Made by a program: the position numbers and the translations under genes
Notes under the pieces: model-generated
What the model was told of the DNA's origin: nothing
Database searches by the model: none
The model's input: the letters and a program-made list of their open reading frames with translations, nothing else
Part shown: positions 43,234 to 52,623 of the stretch, piece by piece
How positions within the stretch are numbered: the stretch's first letter is position 1
Layout: the number at the start of each line of letters is the position of its first letter
From: Massilia sp. BJB1822
GTDB taxonomy: Bacteria > Pseudomonadota > Gammaproteobacteria > Burkholderiales > Burkholderiaceae_D
Assembly: GCF_013369485.1 (NCBI RefSeq)
Contig: NZ_JABWEB010000020.1
Location: 1 to 64,000 of the forward strand
Length of the DNA: 64,000 nt
Direction: 5' to 3'

Positions 43234-44313
43234 TTGCAGTCGATACTGGCGGGTTTCATTGAACGCATCCACACGGCCACGGCGCAGAAGTCGCCGCTGC
43301 GCCTGCGCGGCGGCGGCAGCAAGGATTGGTACGGACAAAGCCTGCAAGGCGAGGTGCTCGACACGCGCGCCTACACCGGCGTGGTGGACTACGAACCGAC
43401 GGAGCTGGTGATCACGGCGCGCTGCGGCACGCCGCTGGCCGAGATCGAAGCCTTGCTGGCGCAGCACGGGCAGATGCTGGCTTTCGAGCCGCCGCGCTTC
43501 GGCCAGCCCGGCGCCGGCCCGCATGCCGGCAGCACCATCGGCGGCGTGGTGGCGGCCGGCCTGTCGGGGCCGCGCCGCGCCAGCGCGGGCGCGGTGCGCG
43601 ACTTCGTGCTGGGCGCGCAGTTGCTGGATGGCCGCGGCGAGCTGCTGAATTTCGGCGGCCAGGTCATGAAGAATGTCGCCGGCTACGACGTTTCGCGCCT
43701 GCTGGCCGGTTCGCTCGGCACGCTGGGACTGATCGCGCAAGTGTCGCTGAAAGTGCTGCCGCTGCCGTCCTGCGAAACCAGCATCCGCTTTGAGATGGAT
43801 GAAATCAGCGCGCTGCGCTATCTGAACGAATGGGCCGGGCAGCCGTTGCCCATTTCGGCCTCCAGCTGGCATCGGGATGTGCTGACCGTGCGCCTGTCCG
43901 GCGCCGAAGCGGCGGTGCAGGCAGCCTTGCGCCGTCTGGGCGGCGCGCCGCTGGACGAGGGCGCGGCGTTCTGGGCGGCTTTGCGCGACCAGACGCACGA
44001 TTACTTCAGCGGCGGCGCGCTGTGGCGCCTGTCGCTGCCGTCCGCCGCCAGCGCCCTGGTTCTGCGTGGCGAGCAGCTGATCGAGTGGGGCGGCGCGCAG
44101 CGCTGGCTTAAGGTGGTCGATGGCGATGCCGGCAGCATCCGCCGCAGCGTGGCGGCGGCGGGCGGACACGCCACCTTGTACCGGCGCGATGCCGCGCCGC
44201 GGGATGCGCTCGCCGTGTTCCATCCGCTGCAGCCTGCCGTTGCCCGCATCCATGAACGCCTGAAGCTGGCCTTCGACCCGGCCGGCATCTTCAACCCCGG
44301 CCGCATGTACTGA
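43234..44313 (+). CDS. glcE: Glycolate oxidase FAD-binding subunit GlcE
   Basis: 359 residues with a TTG start at 43234, supported by AAGGAG at 7 nt. FAD-binding domain only: LRLRGGGSKDWYG, LAFEPPRFG, GSTIGGVVAAGLSGPRR and MKNVAGYDVSRLLAGSLGTLG. Acts in the GlcDEF complex. The order glcD-glcE-glcF with gaps of 10 and 4 nt is a standard operon. Confidence 0.94.
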   Translation: MQSILAGFIERIHTATAQKSPLRLRGGGSKDWYGQSLQGEVLDTRAYTGVVDYEPTELVITARCGTPLAEIEALLAQHGQMLAFEPPRFGQPGAGPHAGSTIGGVVAAGLSGPRRASAGAVRDFVLGAQLLDGRGELLNFGGQVMKNVAGYDVSRLLAGSLGTLGLIAQVSLKVLPLPSCETSIRFEMDEISALRYLNEWAGQPLPISASSWHRDVLTVRLSGAEAAVQAALRRLGGAPLDEGAAFWAALRDQTHDYFSGGALWRLSLPSAASALVLRGEQLIEWGGAQRWLKVVDGDAGSIRRSVAAAGGHATLYRRDAAPRDALAVFHPLQPAVARIHERLKLAFDPAGIFNPGRMY

Positions 44314-44317
44314 GCAT

Positions 44318-45556
44318 ATGCAAACCAATCTGGCTGACTTCATCAAGAACACGCGCGACGGCGACGAGGCGGAAGCCATCCTGCGCGCCTGCGTGCACTG
44401 CGGCTTTTGCACGGCCACCTGTCCCACCTACCAGCTGCTGGGCGACGAACTCGATGGTCCGCGCGGCCGCATCTACCTGATCAAGCAGGTGCTGGAAGGC
44501 GCGCCCGTCACGGCCAAGACGCAGACCCACCTGGACCGCTGCCTGACCTGCCTCAACTGTGAAAGCACCTGTCCCTCCGGCGTGCAGTATGGCCGCCTGG
44601 TGGACATCGGCCGCAAGATCGTCGAGCAGCGCGTGCCGCGCCCGCTGGCGCAGCGCATCCAGCGCTATGTGCTGAAGGAAGGCTTGCCGCGCAAGGCGCT
44701 GTTCACCGCCGCCCTGCGCGCCGGCCAGCTGTTCCGGCCCCTGCTGTCCAAGCCCTTGCAGGACAAGCTGCCGCCCATGCGTGGCGGCGGCGCCTGGCCG
44801 CAGCGCAGCCATGCGCGCAAGATGCTGCTGCTGGACGGCTGCGTGCAGCCCGGCCTGGCGCCGAATATTAATGCCGCCACCGCGCGCGTGCTCGATGCGC
44901 TGGGCATCGAATTGCAGCGCGCGCCCAAGGCCGGCTGCTGCGGTGCGCTGCGCTACCACCTGAACGACCAGGAGGCGGGCCTGGACGATATGCGCCGCAA
45001 TATCGACGCCTGGTGGCCGTATGTGGAAGCCGGCGCGGAAGCCATCGTGATGACGGCATCGGGCTGCGGCGTCACGGTCAAGGAATACGGCCATCTGCTG
45101 GCGCATGACGCGCGCTATGCCGCCAAGGCGCAGCGCATCTCTGAACTGACGCGCGACCTGAGCGAAATCCTGCCCGCCTTTGAACAGGAGCTGGTGCGCC
45201 GCATTGGCCCGGTCGAAGAGCGCGTCGCCTACCATCCGCCCTGCACCTTGCAGCACGGCCAGCAGATCCGCGGCAAGGTGGAGGGCGTACTGCGCGCCAT
45301 CGGCGTCGATGTGCGTCTGTGCGCCGACGCGCATCTGTGCTGCGGCTCGGCCGGGACGTATGCGCTGCTGCAGCCGGAGCTGTCGCTGCAACTGCGCGAG
45401 CGCAAGCTGGAGAATCTGGCGGAGACGGGCGCCAGCCGCATCGTATCGGCCAATATCGGCTGCCTCACCCATCTGCAGGCCGGCACCGACACGCCGGTCG
45501 AGCACTGGATCGAGCTGGTCGACCGCGCGCTGGCCGCCGCGACTAGCCGGGGCTGA
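44318..45556 (+). CDS. glcF: Glycolate oxidase iron-sulfur subunit GlcF
   Basis: 412 residues. Two [4Fe-4S] clusters: CVHCGFCTATCP near residue 26 and CLTCLNCESTCP near 75. Two CCG-type domains follow (GCVQPGL...AGCCGALRYH and HPPCTLQHGQ...HLCCGSAG). It passes electrons from GlcDE to the quinone pool. The last 14 nt overlap the end of the convergent GGDEF-EAL gene. Confidence 0.95.
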   Translation: MQTNLADFIKNTRDGDEAEAILRACVHCGFCTATCPTYQLLGDELDGPRGRIYLIKQVLEGAPVTAKTQTHLDRCLTCLNCESTCPSGVQYGRLVDIGRKIVEQRVPRPLAQRIQRYVLKEGLPRKALFTAALRAGQLFRPLLSKPLQDKLPPMRGGGAWPQRSHARKMLLLDGCVQPGLAPNINAATARVLDALGIELQRAPKAGCCGALRYHLNDQEAGLDDMRRNIDAWWPYVEAGAEAIVMTASGCGVTVKEYGHLLAHDARYAAKAQRISELTRDLSEILPAFEQELVRRIGPVEERVAYHPPCTLQHGQQIRGKVEGVLRAIGVDVRLCADAHLCCGSAGTYALLQPELSLQLRERKLENLAETGASRIVSANIGCLTHLQAGTDTPVEHWIELVDRALAAATSRG

Positions 45557-48056
45557 ACAGGGCCAGCTGGTTTTCCGGCCCGCCGCCGATCTCGTGCAGA
45601 TTGTGCAGCGGCGGCAACTGGGCCGCCGCCCGCCACTCGGGCGCGACGACGAAGCTGTCGGCCCAGGCGCTGACGGCGTCGCCTGGCATGGGCCGCGCAA
45701 TGCCATAGCCCTGCGCCAGATCGCAGCCCAGGCGCATCAGCAGCGCGCCATGCGCCACCGTTTCCACGCCTTCCGCAATCACGCCACGGCCAAAGGCGCG
45801 CGCCAGGCCGATCACTGCGTTCACCAGGTGCAGGTCGTCGCGGTCCTCCAGCATATTGCGCACGAAGCCCTGGTCGATCTTCAGTACATTGGCGGGCAGG
45901 CGCTTCAGATAGGACATGGAGGAGTAGCCGGTGCCGAAATCGTCGAGCGCAAAGCTGACGCCCAGCTGCTGGCAGGCGAGGATGGTGGCGCACACATGGG
46001 CCAGATCGCGCAGGGCCGACGATTCCAGAATTTCCAGCTCCAGCTGCTGCGGCGGCACGTCCGGGAATTCAGCCAGGATGCTTTGCAGGCGCTCGACGAA
46101 ATTGGGGCGCTGCAGATGGTAGGCCGCCACGTTCACGCTGACCATCCAGGTGCGTCCCTCGCGCCGCCAGGCGTCGAGCTGGCGCAGCGCCTGGCGCATC
46201 ACCCATTCGCCGATATCGGCAATCAGCTCGGTGTGTTCGACAATCGGCAGGAAGTCCAGCGGGCCGACGATGCCGCGCTTGGGATGGCGCCAGCGCAGCA
46301 GCGCCTCCATGCCGAAGATGCGGCCCTGGCGCATATCCATCTTGGGCTGGTAGTAGAGCAGCAGCTCGCCGGCCTCCAGTGCCTCGCGCACCTCGGTGCG
46401 GCGGTTGTGGTGGGTGCGCACCCGCTGATCGAGATCGGCATCGAAGAAGTGCACCGTGCCGCGTCCGCGCACCTTAGCCTGGTACAGTGCCTGGTCGGCG
46501 TGGCGCAGCAGATTGTCGGCGCTGATCTCCTTGCCTTCATACAGGGCCACGCCGGCGCTGGCGCTGATCGACACGCTCTGCGTCTGGCAGCGGTAGCTGC
46601 GGGCCAGCACCGCCATCAGCTGGGCCATGATCTCCTCCACGGCGGCGCGGCTGCCCTGGCCAGGCAGCAGCAGCACGAACTCGTCGCCGCCCAGGCGCGC
46701 CGCGTAATGGCGCGGCATGGCGAAATCGTGCAGGCGGCTGGCCACCTGCTTGAGGATGTCGTCGCCCAGCCCCTGGCCGCCGCGTTCGTTCACCTGCTGG
46801 AAGTGGTCCAGGTCGAACAGGCACACGGCCAGCAGGCTATGGTCTTCGCGCGCCTGCGCCAGCTCCTGCTCGAAGCGGGCAGCCAGCGCATTGCGGTTGG
46901 GCAGGCCGGTCAATACATCGTGCTGGCTTTGCCAGGTCATCTGCTGCAGCAGATTGCGCTTTTCGCTGACGTCGCGCAGCACCAGCACCGCGCCCTGCAT
47001 CTCTCCTCGGCTCTCGCCGCTGGCCTTGCGGATCGGCGCCGCCGAATACTCGACATTGAAGTGCACGCCGGAGCTGTGGCGCAGGCTCTGGTTCTGCGCC
47101 TTGACCACGCCGCCGCCCGCGTAGATGCCGGCCATGGTCTTGAGCAGGGTGCGCTGGCCGAAGCTGTTCGCCAGCACCAGCACCGCATGCAGCTCGCGCC
47201 CCTGCGCGCGCGAGGCGGGCCAGCCGGTGAGCGCCTGCGCCGCCTCGTTCAGGCTGACGATCCTGCCTTCGAGGTCGGTGGTGATGACGGCTTCGCCGAT
47301 CGAGGCCAGCGTGACTTCGATGCGCTCCTTTTCCGATTGCAGCGATTGCAGCAGGCCTTGCACCCGTTCTGCCATATCGTTGAAGGTGGTGGCCAGGGCG
47401 CGCGCTTCCAGGCTGCCGCCGACGCGCATGCGCACATCGTGCTGGCCGTTGCGGAAGGCGCTGGTGGCGCGCGCCAGCCGGCGCAGCATGCGGTGGTTGG
47501 CGAAGATCAGCAGGCCAAGCAGGGCGTAGATGATGCAGATGTTCAGTGCCGAGATCAGCGCCTGCTGGCGCAGCGTCTGCCAGACGCGGGCCAATGGCCG
47601 CGCGGGCTGGAACCACAGCTCCAGCAGGCCGCCGCCTTCGGACGGGGGCAGCGGCACCAGGTAGTAATCGGCCTGCATGCCGGCCATATTCTCCAGCCAT
47701 GCCGGGTAGCGCAGCTGGTCCAGCGGCCGCGCGGCCGAGGCGCGCCGCTGTCCTTCGCCATCTTCCCAGCGGATCATGGCGACGTCGCCGTTCAGATTGG
47801 CAGCCTTGGCCAGCTGCGCAGCCATATCGGCCGCTTGGCCGTGCAGGGCGGCCGGCGCCAGCGTGGCGGCGAGCCAGGTGGCGAACTGCTGGGATTCGGA
47901 CTGGTAGCGCGCCTGCTCGCTGGCGCTTTCCGACTCGATCAGCAGCGTATAGCGCAGCCCCACCACCACGGCGATGATGAGGAAAATCGGAATGAACAGG
48001 CGAGAGTACGTGCCCATCCGCATCCAGGACGACAGGAATTTCGCCAGCAGCTGCAT
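45543..48056 (-). CDS. Membrane sensor with HAMP, PAS, GGDEF and EAL domains
   Basis: 837 residues. Membrane helix at about 20-39, periplasmic sensor to about 170, second helix near 172-192, HAMP to about 245, PAS about 255-370, GGDEF about 385-540 with an intact ARLGGDEFVLLLPG, and EAL about 560-810 with GMEALLRW, NVAAYHLQ, DDFGTGYSS and the LKIDQGFV metal-site block. Both catalytic motifs look intact, so it can make or break cyclic di-GMP depending on the signal. The pil genes nearby suggest motility control, which is inference. Confidence 0.92.
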   Translation of the reverse strand: MQLLAKFLSSWMRMGTYSRLFIPIFLIIAVVVGLRYTLLIESESASEQARYQSESQQFATWLAATLAPAALHGQAADMAAQLAKAANLNGDVAMIRWEDGEGQRRASAARPLDQLRYPAWLENMAGMQADYYLVPLPPSEGGGLLELWFQPARPLARVWQTLRQQALISALNICIIYALLGLLIFANHRMLRRLARATSAFRNGQHDVRMRVGGSLEARALATTFNDMAERVQGLLQSLQSEKERIEVTLASIGEAVITTDLEGRIVSLNEAAQALTGWPASRAQGRELHAVLVLANSFGQRTLLKTMAGIYAGGGVVKAQNQSLRHSSGVHFNVEYSAAPIRKASGESRGEMQGAVLVLRDVSEKRNLLQQMTWQSQHDVLTGLPNRNALAARFEQELAQAREDHSLLAVCLFDLDHFQQVNERGGQGLGDDILKQVASRLHDFAMPRHYAARLGGDEFVLLLPGQGSRAAVEEIMAQLMAVLARSYRCQTQSVSISASAGVALYEGKEISADNLLRHADQALYQAKVRGRGTVHFFDADLDQRVRTHHNRRTEVREALEAGELLLYYQPKMDMRQGRIFGMEALLRWRHPKRGIVGPLDFLPIVEHTELIADIGEWVMRQALRQLDAWRREGRTWMVSVNVAAYHLQRPNFVERLQSILAEFPDVPPQQLELEILESSALRDLAHVCATILACQQLGVSFALDDFGTGYSSMSYLKRLPANVLKIDQGFVRNMLEDRDDLHLVNAVIGLARAFGRGVIAEGVETVAHGALLMRLGCDLAQGYGIARPMPGDAVSAWADSFVVAPEWRAAAQLPPLHNLHEIGGGPENQLALFSPG

Positions 48057-48194
48057 TGTTAAACGATCGAGTAGTTTTTTTAATTATTACTCTGAAAGCT
48101 ACTTAAATGCACAAGAGAAATGAAAACGATTTCATTGTCGGCGAAACGAGACTTATTCCTGTTTAGATGCGGATAGCCGGCCGATTGCCGAAGT

Positions 48195-48680
48195 TTATTC
48201 AGCGAGCAGCTTTTCGACGTCGGGCAAAATCTCGGCCGGTTTGGTGGCCGGCGCATAGCGCTCGTAGACGCTGCCATCCTTGCGGATCAGGAATTTGGTG
48301 AAATTCCATTTGATCGCTTCCGTGCCGAGCAGGCCGGGCGCGGTTTTCTTCAGGTGCTGGAACAGGGGATGGGCATGCTCGCCATTGACGTCGATGCGCG
48401 CGAACAGGGGAAAGCTGACGCCATAGTTCAGGGTGCAGAAGGCGGCGATATCGTCCGCGGTGCCCGGTTCCTGCTGCAGGAACTGGTTGCAGGGGAAGCC
48501 CAGCACCACCACGCCGCGCTCCTGGAACTGGCGGTAGAGCGCTTCCAGGCCTTCGTACTGCGGCGTGAAGCCGCATTTGCTGGCCGTGTTCACGATCAGC
48601 AGCACCTTGCCGCGGTACTGGGCCAGGTCGACCTTCTGGCCGGACAGGCTCTCGGCCTGGAAGTCGAAGACGGTGGTCAT
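48195..48680 (-). CDS. Glutathione peroxidase family protein
   Basis: 161 residues. Reduces hydroperoxides. NTASKCGFTPQY holds the peroxidatic cysteine (Cys35, in place of selenocysteine), with FPCNQF and WNFTKFL completing the Gln/Trp/Asn site. FPCNQF supplies a possible resolving cysteine, typical of thioredoxin-dependent members. Stop at 48195; the start overlaps the pilU stop region by one base. Confidence 0.92.
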   Translation of the reverse strand: MTTVFDFQAESLSGQKVDLAQYRGKVLLIVNTASKCGFTPQYEGLEALYRQFQERGVVVLGFPCNQFLQQEPGTADDIAAFCTLNYGVSFPLFARIDVNGEHAHPLFQHLKKTAPGLLGTEAIKWNFTKFLIRKDGSVYERYAPATKPAEILPDVEKLLAE

Positions 48681-49816
48681 CAGATGATCCCCAGATGTTC
48701 GGTGCCGGCCGACAGGTCGCGCGTTTTGGCGGCCTTGCCTTCCAGCTTGATGGTCAGGCGCAGGTCGTTGACCGAGTCGGCGTTGCGCAGCGCGTCCTCG
48801 TAGCTGATTTTGTCGGCTTCGTGCAGGTCGAACAGGGACTGGTCGAAGGTCTGCATGCCCAGTTCGCGCGATTTTTTCATCAGCTCCTTGATCTCGTGCA
48901 CCTGGCCCTTGAAGATCAGGTCCGAGATCAGCGGCGAATTGAGCATGATCTCGATGGCGACGGCGCGGCCCTTGGCTTCCTTGAGCGGAATCAGGCGCTG
49001 CGAGATCATGCCTTTCAGGTTCAGCGACAGGTCCATCAGCAGCTGCTGGCGGCGTTCCTCGGGGAAGAAGTTGATGATGCGGTCAAGCGCCTGGTTGGCG
49101 CTGTTGGCGTGCAGGGTGGCCAGGCACAGGTGGCCGGTTTCGGCGAAGGCGATGGCGTGGTCCATGGTCTGGCGGTCGCGGATCTCGCCGATCTGGATCA
49201 CGTCCGGCGCCTGGCGCAGGGTGTTTTTCAATGCCACCTCCCAGTCCTCGGTATCCACGCCCACTTCGCGCTGGGTGATGATGCAGTTTTTGTGCGGGTG
49301 GACGAATTCCACCGGGTCTTCGATGGTGATGATGTGGCCGTGGCTGTTCTCGTTGCGGTAGCCCACCATGGCCGCCAGCGTGGTCGATTTGCCGGAACCG
49401 GTGGCGCCCACCATGATCACCAGGCCGCGCTTGGCCATGATGACCTCCTTCAGCACCTCGGGCAGGCCCAGGTCTTCCAGCTTGGGGATGGCGCTGTTGA
49501 TCGTGCGCAGCACCATGCCGACGGAACTCATTTGCACGAAGGCCGAGACGCGGAAGCGCCCCAGATCGGCGGGGCTGATGGCGAAGTTGGCCTCTTTAGT
49601 CTGCTCGAAGCTGGCGGTCTGCTTGTCGTTCATGATGGAACGCGCCAGGTCGGCCGTGTGGGCCGGGGTCAGCACCTGGTTGGAGACCGGCGTGAGCTTG
49701 CCGTCGATCTTGATGGCAGGCGGGAAGCCGGCCGTGATGAACAGGTCCGAACCTTTTTTGCTGACCATCAGGCGCAGCAGGTCGAACATGAATTTGGATG
49801 CCTGGTCGCGTTCCAT
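48680..49816 (-). CDS. pilU: Type IV pilus retraction ATPase PilU
   Basis: 378 residues. PilT-like hexameric ATPase: Walker A GATGSGKSTTLAAM, Asp box, Walker B IQIGEIRDRQTMDHA and His box TGHLCLATLHANSANQA. Longer C-terminus than PilT is typical of PilU. It works with PilT to retract pili. The order yggS / pilT-pilU matches the classical Pseudomonas cluster. Confidence 0.92.
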   Translation of the reverse strand: MERDQASKFMFDLLRLMVSKKGSDLFITAGFPPAIKIDGKLTPVSNQVLTPAHTADLARSIMNDKQTASFEQTKEANFAISPADLGRFRVSAFVQMSSVGMVLRTINSAIPKLEDLGLPEVLKEVIMAKRGLVIMVGATGSGKSTTLAAMVGYRNENSHGHIITIEDPVEFVHPHKNCIITQREVGVDTEDWEVALKNTLRQAPDVIQIGEIRDRQTMDHAIAFAETGHLCLATLHANSANQALDRIINFFPEERRQQLLMDLSLNLKGMISQRLIPLKEAKGRAVAIEIMLNSPLISDLIFKGQVHEIKELMKKSRELGMQTFDQSLFDLHEADKISYEDALRNADSVNDLRLTIKLEGKAAKTRDLSAGTEHLGII

Positions 49817-49843
49817 GGTGCGTCTTTGCCTTTACTGGATTGC

Positions 49844-50887
49844 TTAGCCGGGGAAGTTTTCCGGAATCTTGGCGGCCGAACGCGCGGCGGCGGCCGAAAT
49901 CAGATTGCGCCGCACCAGGTCCGTGAGGTTCTGGTCCAGCGTCTGCATGCCCACATTGCTGCCGGTCTGGATGGCCGAATACATCTGCGCGATCTTGGCT
50001 TCGCGGATCAGGTTGCGGATGGCCGGCGTGCCGACCATGATCTCGTGCGCCGCCACGCGGCCCGAGCCGTCCTTGGTTTTCAGGAGGGTCTGCGAGATCA
50101 CCGCCTGCAGCGATTCGGACAGCATGGCGCGCACCATCTCCTTTTCCTCGGCCGGGAAGACGTCGACGATGCGGTCGATGGTCTTGGCGGCCGACGAGGT
50201 GTGCAGGGTGCCGAACACCAGGTGGCCGGTTTCCGCGGCCGACAGCGCCAGGCGGATGGTTTCCAGGTCGCGCAGCTCGCCCACCAGGATGGCGTCCGGG
50301 TCTTCGCGCAGCGCCGAACGCAGCGCGTTATTGAAGGACAGGGTGTGCGGCCCCACTTCGCGCTGGTTGATCAGGCATTTCTTCGATTCGTGCACGAACT
50401 CGATCGGGTCTTCGATGGTCAGGATGTGGCCATACTCGTTTTCGTTGAGATGGTTGATCATGGCCGCCAGCGTGGTCGACTTGCCGGAACCGGTCGGCCC
50501 CGTCACCAGCACCAGGCCGCGCGGCTTGAGCGCGAATTCGGCGAAGATGCGCGGTGCGTTGAGTTCTTCCAGCGACAGGATCTTGGAGGGAATCGTGCGC
50601 AGCACGGCCGAGGCGCCGCGCTCCTGGTTGTAGGCGTTGACGCGAAAGCGCGCCAGGCCCGGTATGGCGAAGGAGAAGTCGCATTCGAGCATCTCCTCAT
50701 ACGCCTTGCGCTGGCCGTCGTTCATGATGTCATAGATCATGCCGTGCACGTCCTTGTGCTCCAGCGGCGGCAGGTTGATGCGCCGTACATCGCCATGCAC
50801 CCGTATCATCGGCGGCAGACCGGCCGAGAGGTGCAGGTCCGATGCCTTGTTCTTGACGGAGAATGCGAGAAGTTCGGAGATGTCCAT
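49844..50887 (-). CDS. pilT: Type IV pilus retraction ATPase PilT
   Basis: 347 residues. MDISELLAFSVKNKASDLHLS start, Walker A GPTGSGKSTTLAAM, Walker B ILVGELRDLETIRLA, His box TGHLVFGTLHTSSAAKT, and the AIRNLIREAKIAQMYSAIQTG region needed for retraction. Reads 28 nt ahead of pilU; divergent from yggS. Confidence 0.96.
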   Translation of the reverse strand: MDISELLAFSVKNKASDLHLSAGLPPMIRVHGDVRRINLPPLEHKDVHGMIYDIMNDGQRKAYEEMLECDFSFAIPGLARFRVNAYNQERGASAVLRTIPSKILSLEELNAPRIFAEFALKPRGLVLVTGPTGSGKSTTLAAMINHLNENEYGHILTIEDPIEFVHESKKCLINQREVGPHTLSFNNALRSALREDPDAILVGELRDLETIRLALSAAETGHLVFGTLHTSSAAKTIDRIVDVFPAEEKEMVRAMLSESLQAVISQTLLKTKDGSGRVAAHEIMVGTPAIRNLIREAKIAQMYSAIQTGSNVGMQTLDQNLTDLVRRNLISAAAARSAAKIPENFPG

Positions 50888-50962
50888 TTATAATCCCTGT
50901 GCCTGAAAAGATGGCGTTTGCCGCGCTGCCTGATCCGCTACCCTGAACCAGCCCATTTGATT

Positions 50963-51691
50963 ATGTCCACAATCGCCCAGAACTTGCAAGCCGTTACCGA
51001 GAACATTGTTGCCGCCGCGCGCGAGGCGGGGCGGGCGCCGGACAGCGTGCAATTGCTGGCGGTCTCCAAGACCTTCGGCGCGGATGCGGTGCTGCAAGCC
51101 GCCCAGGCCGGCCAGCGCGCCTTCGGCGAGAACTATGTGCAGGAAGGCGTGGAGAAGGTCGCGGCCGTGGCGCAGGCCTTGCCGGGACTGGGTTTGGCCG
51201 ATGCGGCGCTGGAATGGCATTTCATCGGCCCGATCCAGAGCAACAAGACGCGCCCAATCGCCAGCCATTTCGACTGGGTGCATACGGTCGAGCGCGAGAA
51301 GATCGCGCAGCGCCTGTCGGAACAGCGCCCGCCCGAGCGGGGGCCGCTCAACATCTGCCTGCAAGTCAATATCAGCGGCGAAGCCAGCAAAAGCGGCGTG
51401 GCGCCGCAGGAGGTGGCGGCACTGGCGCGCCAGGTCGTGGCTCTGCCGAACCTGCGCCTGCGCGGCCTGATGGCGATTCCCGAACCGGAAGACGATTTCG
51501 CGCGCCAGCGCGCCGCCTTTGCCGCGCTGCGCCGGCTGTTCGATAGCTTGCGCGCCGATGGGCTGGAACTCGATACACTGTCGATGGGCATGTCGGCCGA
51601 TATGCGGGCCGCCATCGTGGAAGGCGCCACCATTGTGCGCGTCGGCAGCGCGATCTTCGGCGCGCGCCACTACAACAAGGAAGAACAATGA
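50963..51691 (+). CDS. yggS: YggS-family PLP homeostasis protein
   Basis: 242 residues. Alanine-racemase-like barrel without the second domain. PLP lysine in LLAVSKTFG near residue 38; GENYVQEG, WHFIGPIQSNK and LSMGMSADMRAAI are family signatures. It keeps pyridoxal phosphate balanced. Start at ATG 50963. Its stop overlaps proC as ATGA. Confidence 0.95.
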   Translation: MSTIAQNLQAVTENIVAAAREAGRAPDSVQLLAVSKTFGADAVLQAAQAGQRAFGENYVQEGVEKVAAVAQALPGLGLADAALEWHFIGPIQSNKTRPIASHFDWVHTVEREKIAQRLSEQRPPERGPLNICLQVNISGEASKSGVAPQEVAALARQVVALPNLRLRGLMAIPEPEDDFARQRAAFAALRRLFDSLRADGLELDTLSMGMSADMRAAIVEGATIVRVGSAIFGARHYNKEEQ

Positions 51692-52524
51692 AGATTGCAT
51701 TTATCGGCGGCGGCAATATGGCTTCCGCCCTGATCGCCGGACTGGCGGGCAAGCTGGCGCCGGGCGGGAACATCCATGTGGTCGATCCCAATCCGGCCGC
51801 GCTGGACAAGCTGTTTACGGCGCATGGCGTGTCGGCCGCGACCGAACTCGATGAGCGGGTGCCGGCGGCCGAGGTGATCGTTTTGGCGGTCAAGCCGCAA
51901 AGCATGCGCGAAGTGGCGAGCCAGCTCAAGCCTCTGCTCGAGCTGGCGCAGAAGGCGGGCCGCCAGCCGCTGCTGCTGTCGATCGCGGCCGGCATCCGCA
52001 GCACCGACCTGGCGCGCTGGCTGGGCGGCTATGCGGCCATCGTGCGCACAATGCCGAATACGCCGGCCCTGATCGGCCAGGGCGTGACGGGCATGGTGGC
52101 GGCGCCTGGCGTCACGGCCCAGCAGCGCGACGCGGCCGACCATATCATGCGTGCCGTCGGCGCCACGGTGTGGGTGGAGAAGGAAGAGCTGATCGATCCG
52201 GTTACGGCGGTGTCGGGCAGCGGGCCGGCCTATGTCTTCTACTTCATCGAGGCGATGCAGGAAGCGGCCGAGGAACTGGGCCTGACGGCCGCGCAGGGCC
52301 GCGAGCTGGCCTTGGCCACCTTCGCCGGCGCGGCCCAGCTGGCGCTGCAATCGGATGAACCAGTGTCCGTGCTGCGCGAGCGCGTCACCTCGAAAGGCGG
52401 CACCACCTATGCGGCCTTGAGCAGCATGGAGCAGAGCGGCGTCAAAGCCGCCATCGGCGCCGCCATGCACGCCGCCGCCGCGCGCGGCAAGCAGCTGGGC
52501 GAGGAGCTGGGCGCGCAGAATTGA
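51688..52524 (+). CDS. proC: Pyrroline-5-carboxylate reductase
   Basis: 278 residues. Last step of proline synthesis. Rossmann start IAFIGGGNMASALIAGL, VKPQ, RTMPNTPALIGQG and the C-terminal VSGSGPAYVFYFIEAM plus RVTSKGGTT motif. Translationally coupled to yggS. Confidence 0.96.
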   Translation: MKIAFIGGGNMASALIAGLAGKLAPGGNIHVVDPNPAALDKLFTAHGVSAATELDERVPAAEVIVLAVKPQSMREVASQLKPLLELAQKAGRQPLLLSIAAGIRSTDLARWLGGYAAIVRTMPNTPALIGQGVTGMVAAPGVTAQQRDAADHIMRAVGATVWVEKEELIDPVTAVSGSGPAYVFYFIEAMQEAAEELGLTAAQGRELALATFAGAAQLALQSDEPVSVLRERVTSKGGTTYAALSSMEQSGVKAAIGAAMHAAAARGKQLGEELGAQN

Positions 52525-52623
52525 GCGGCGCGCATCGGCAGCCATTTGAAAGCTAGCATTTAAGCAAGCTTTTGGGTATGCTGAACGCCGGCCGCCATGG
52601 GGCGGCAGCCTGCTGGGGGAGCG

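Noticed and set aside
41481-43364. 627-codon open frame on the minus strand
   Set aside because: Antisense of glcD; histidine/arginine-rich shadow.
45180-48062. 960-codon open frame on the plus strand
   Set aside because: Antisense of the GGDEF-EAL gene, which has intact catalytic motifs; the plus reading has no recognisable domain.
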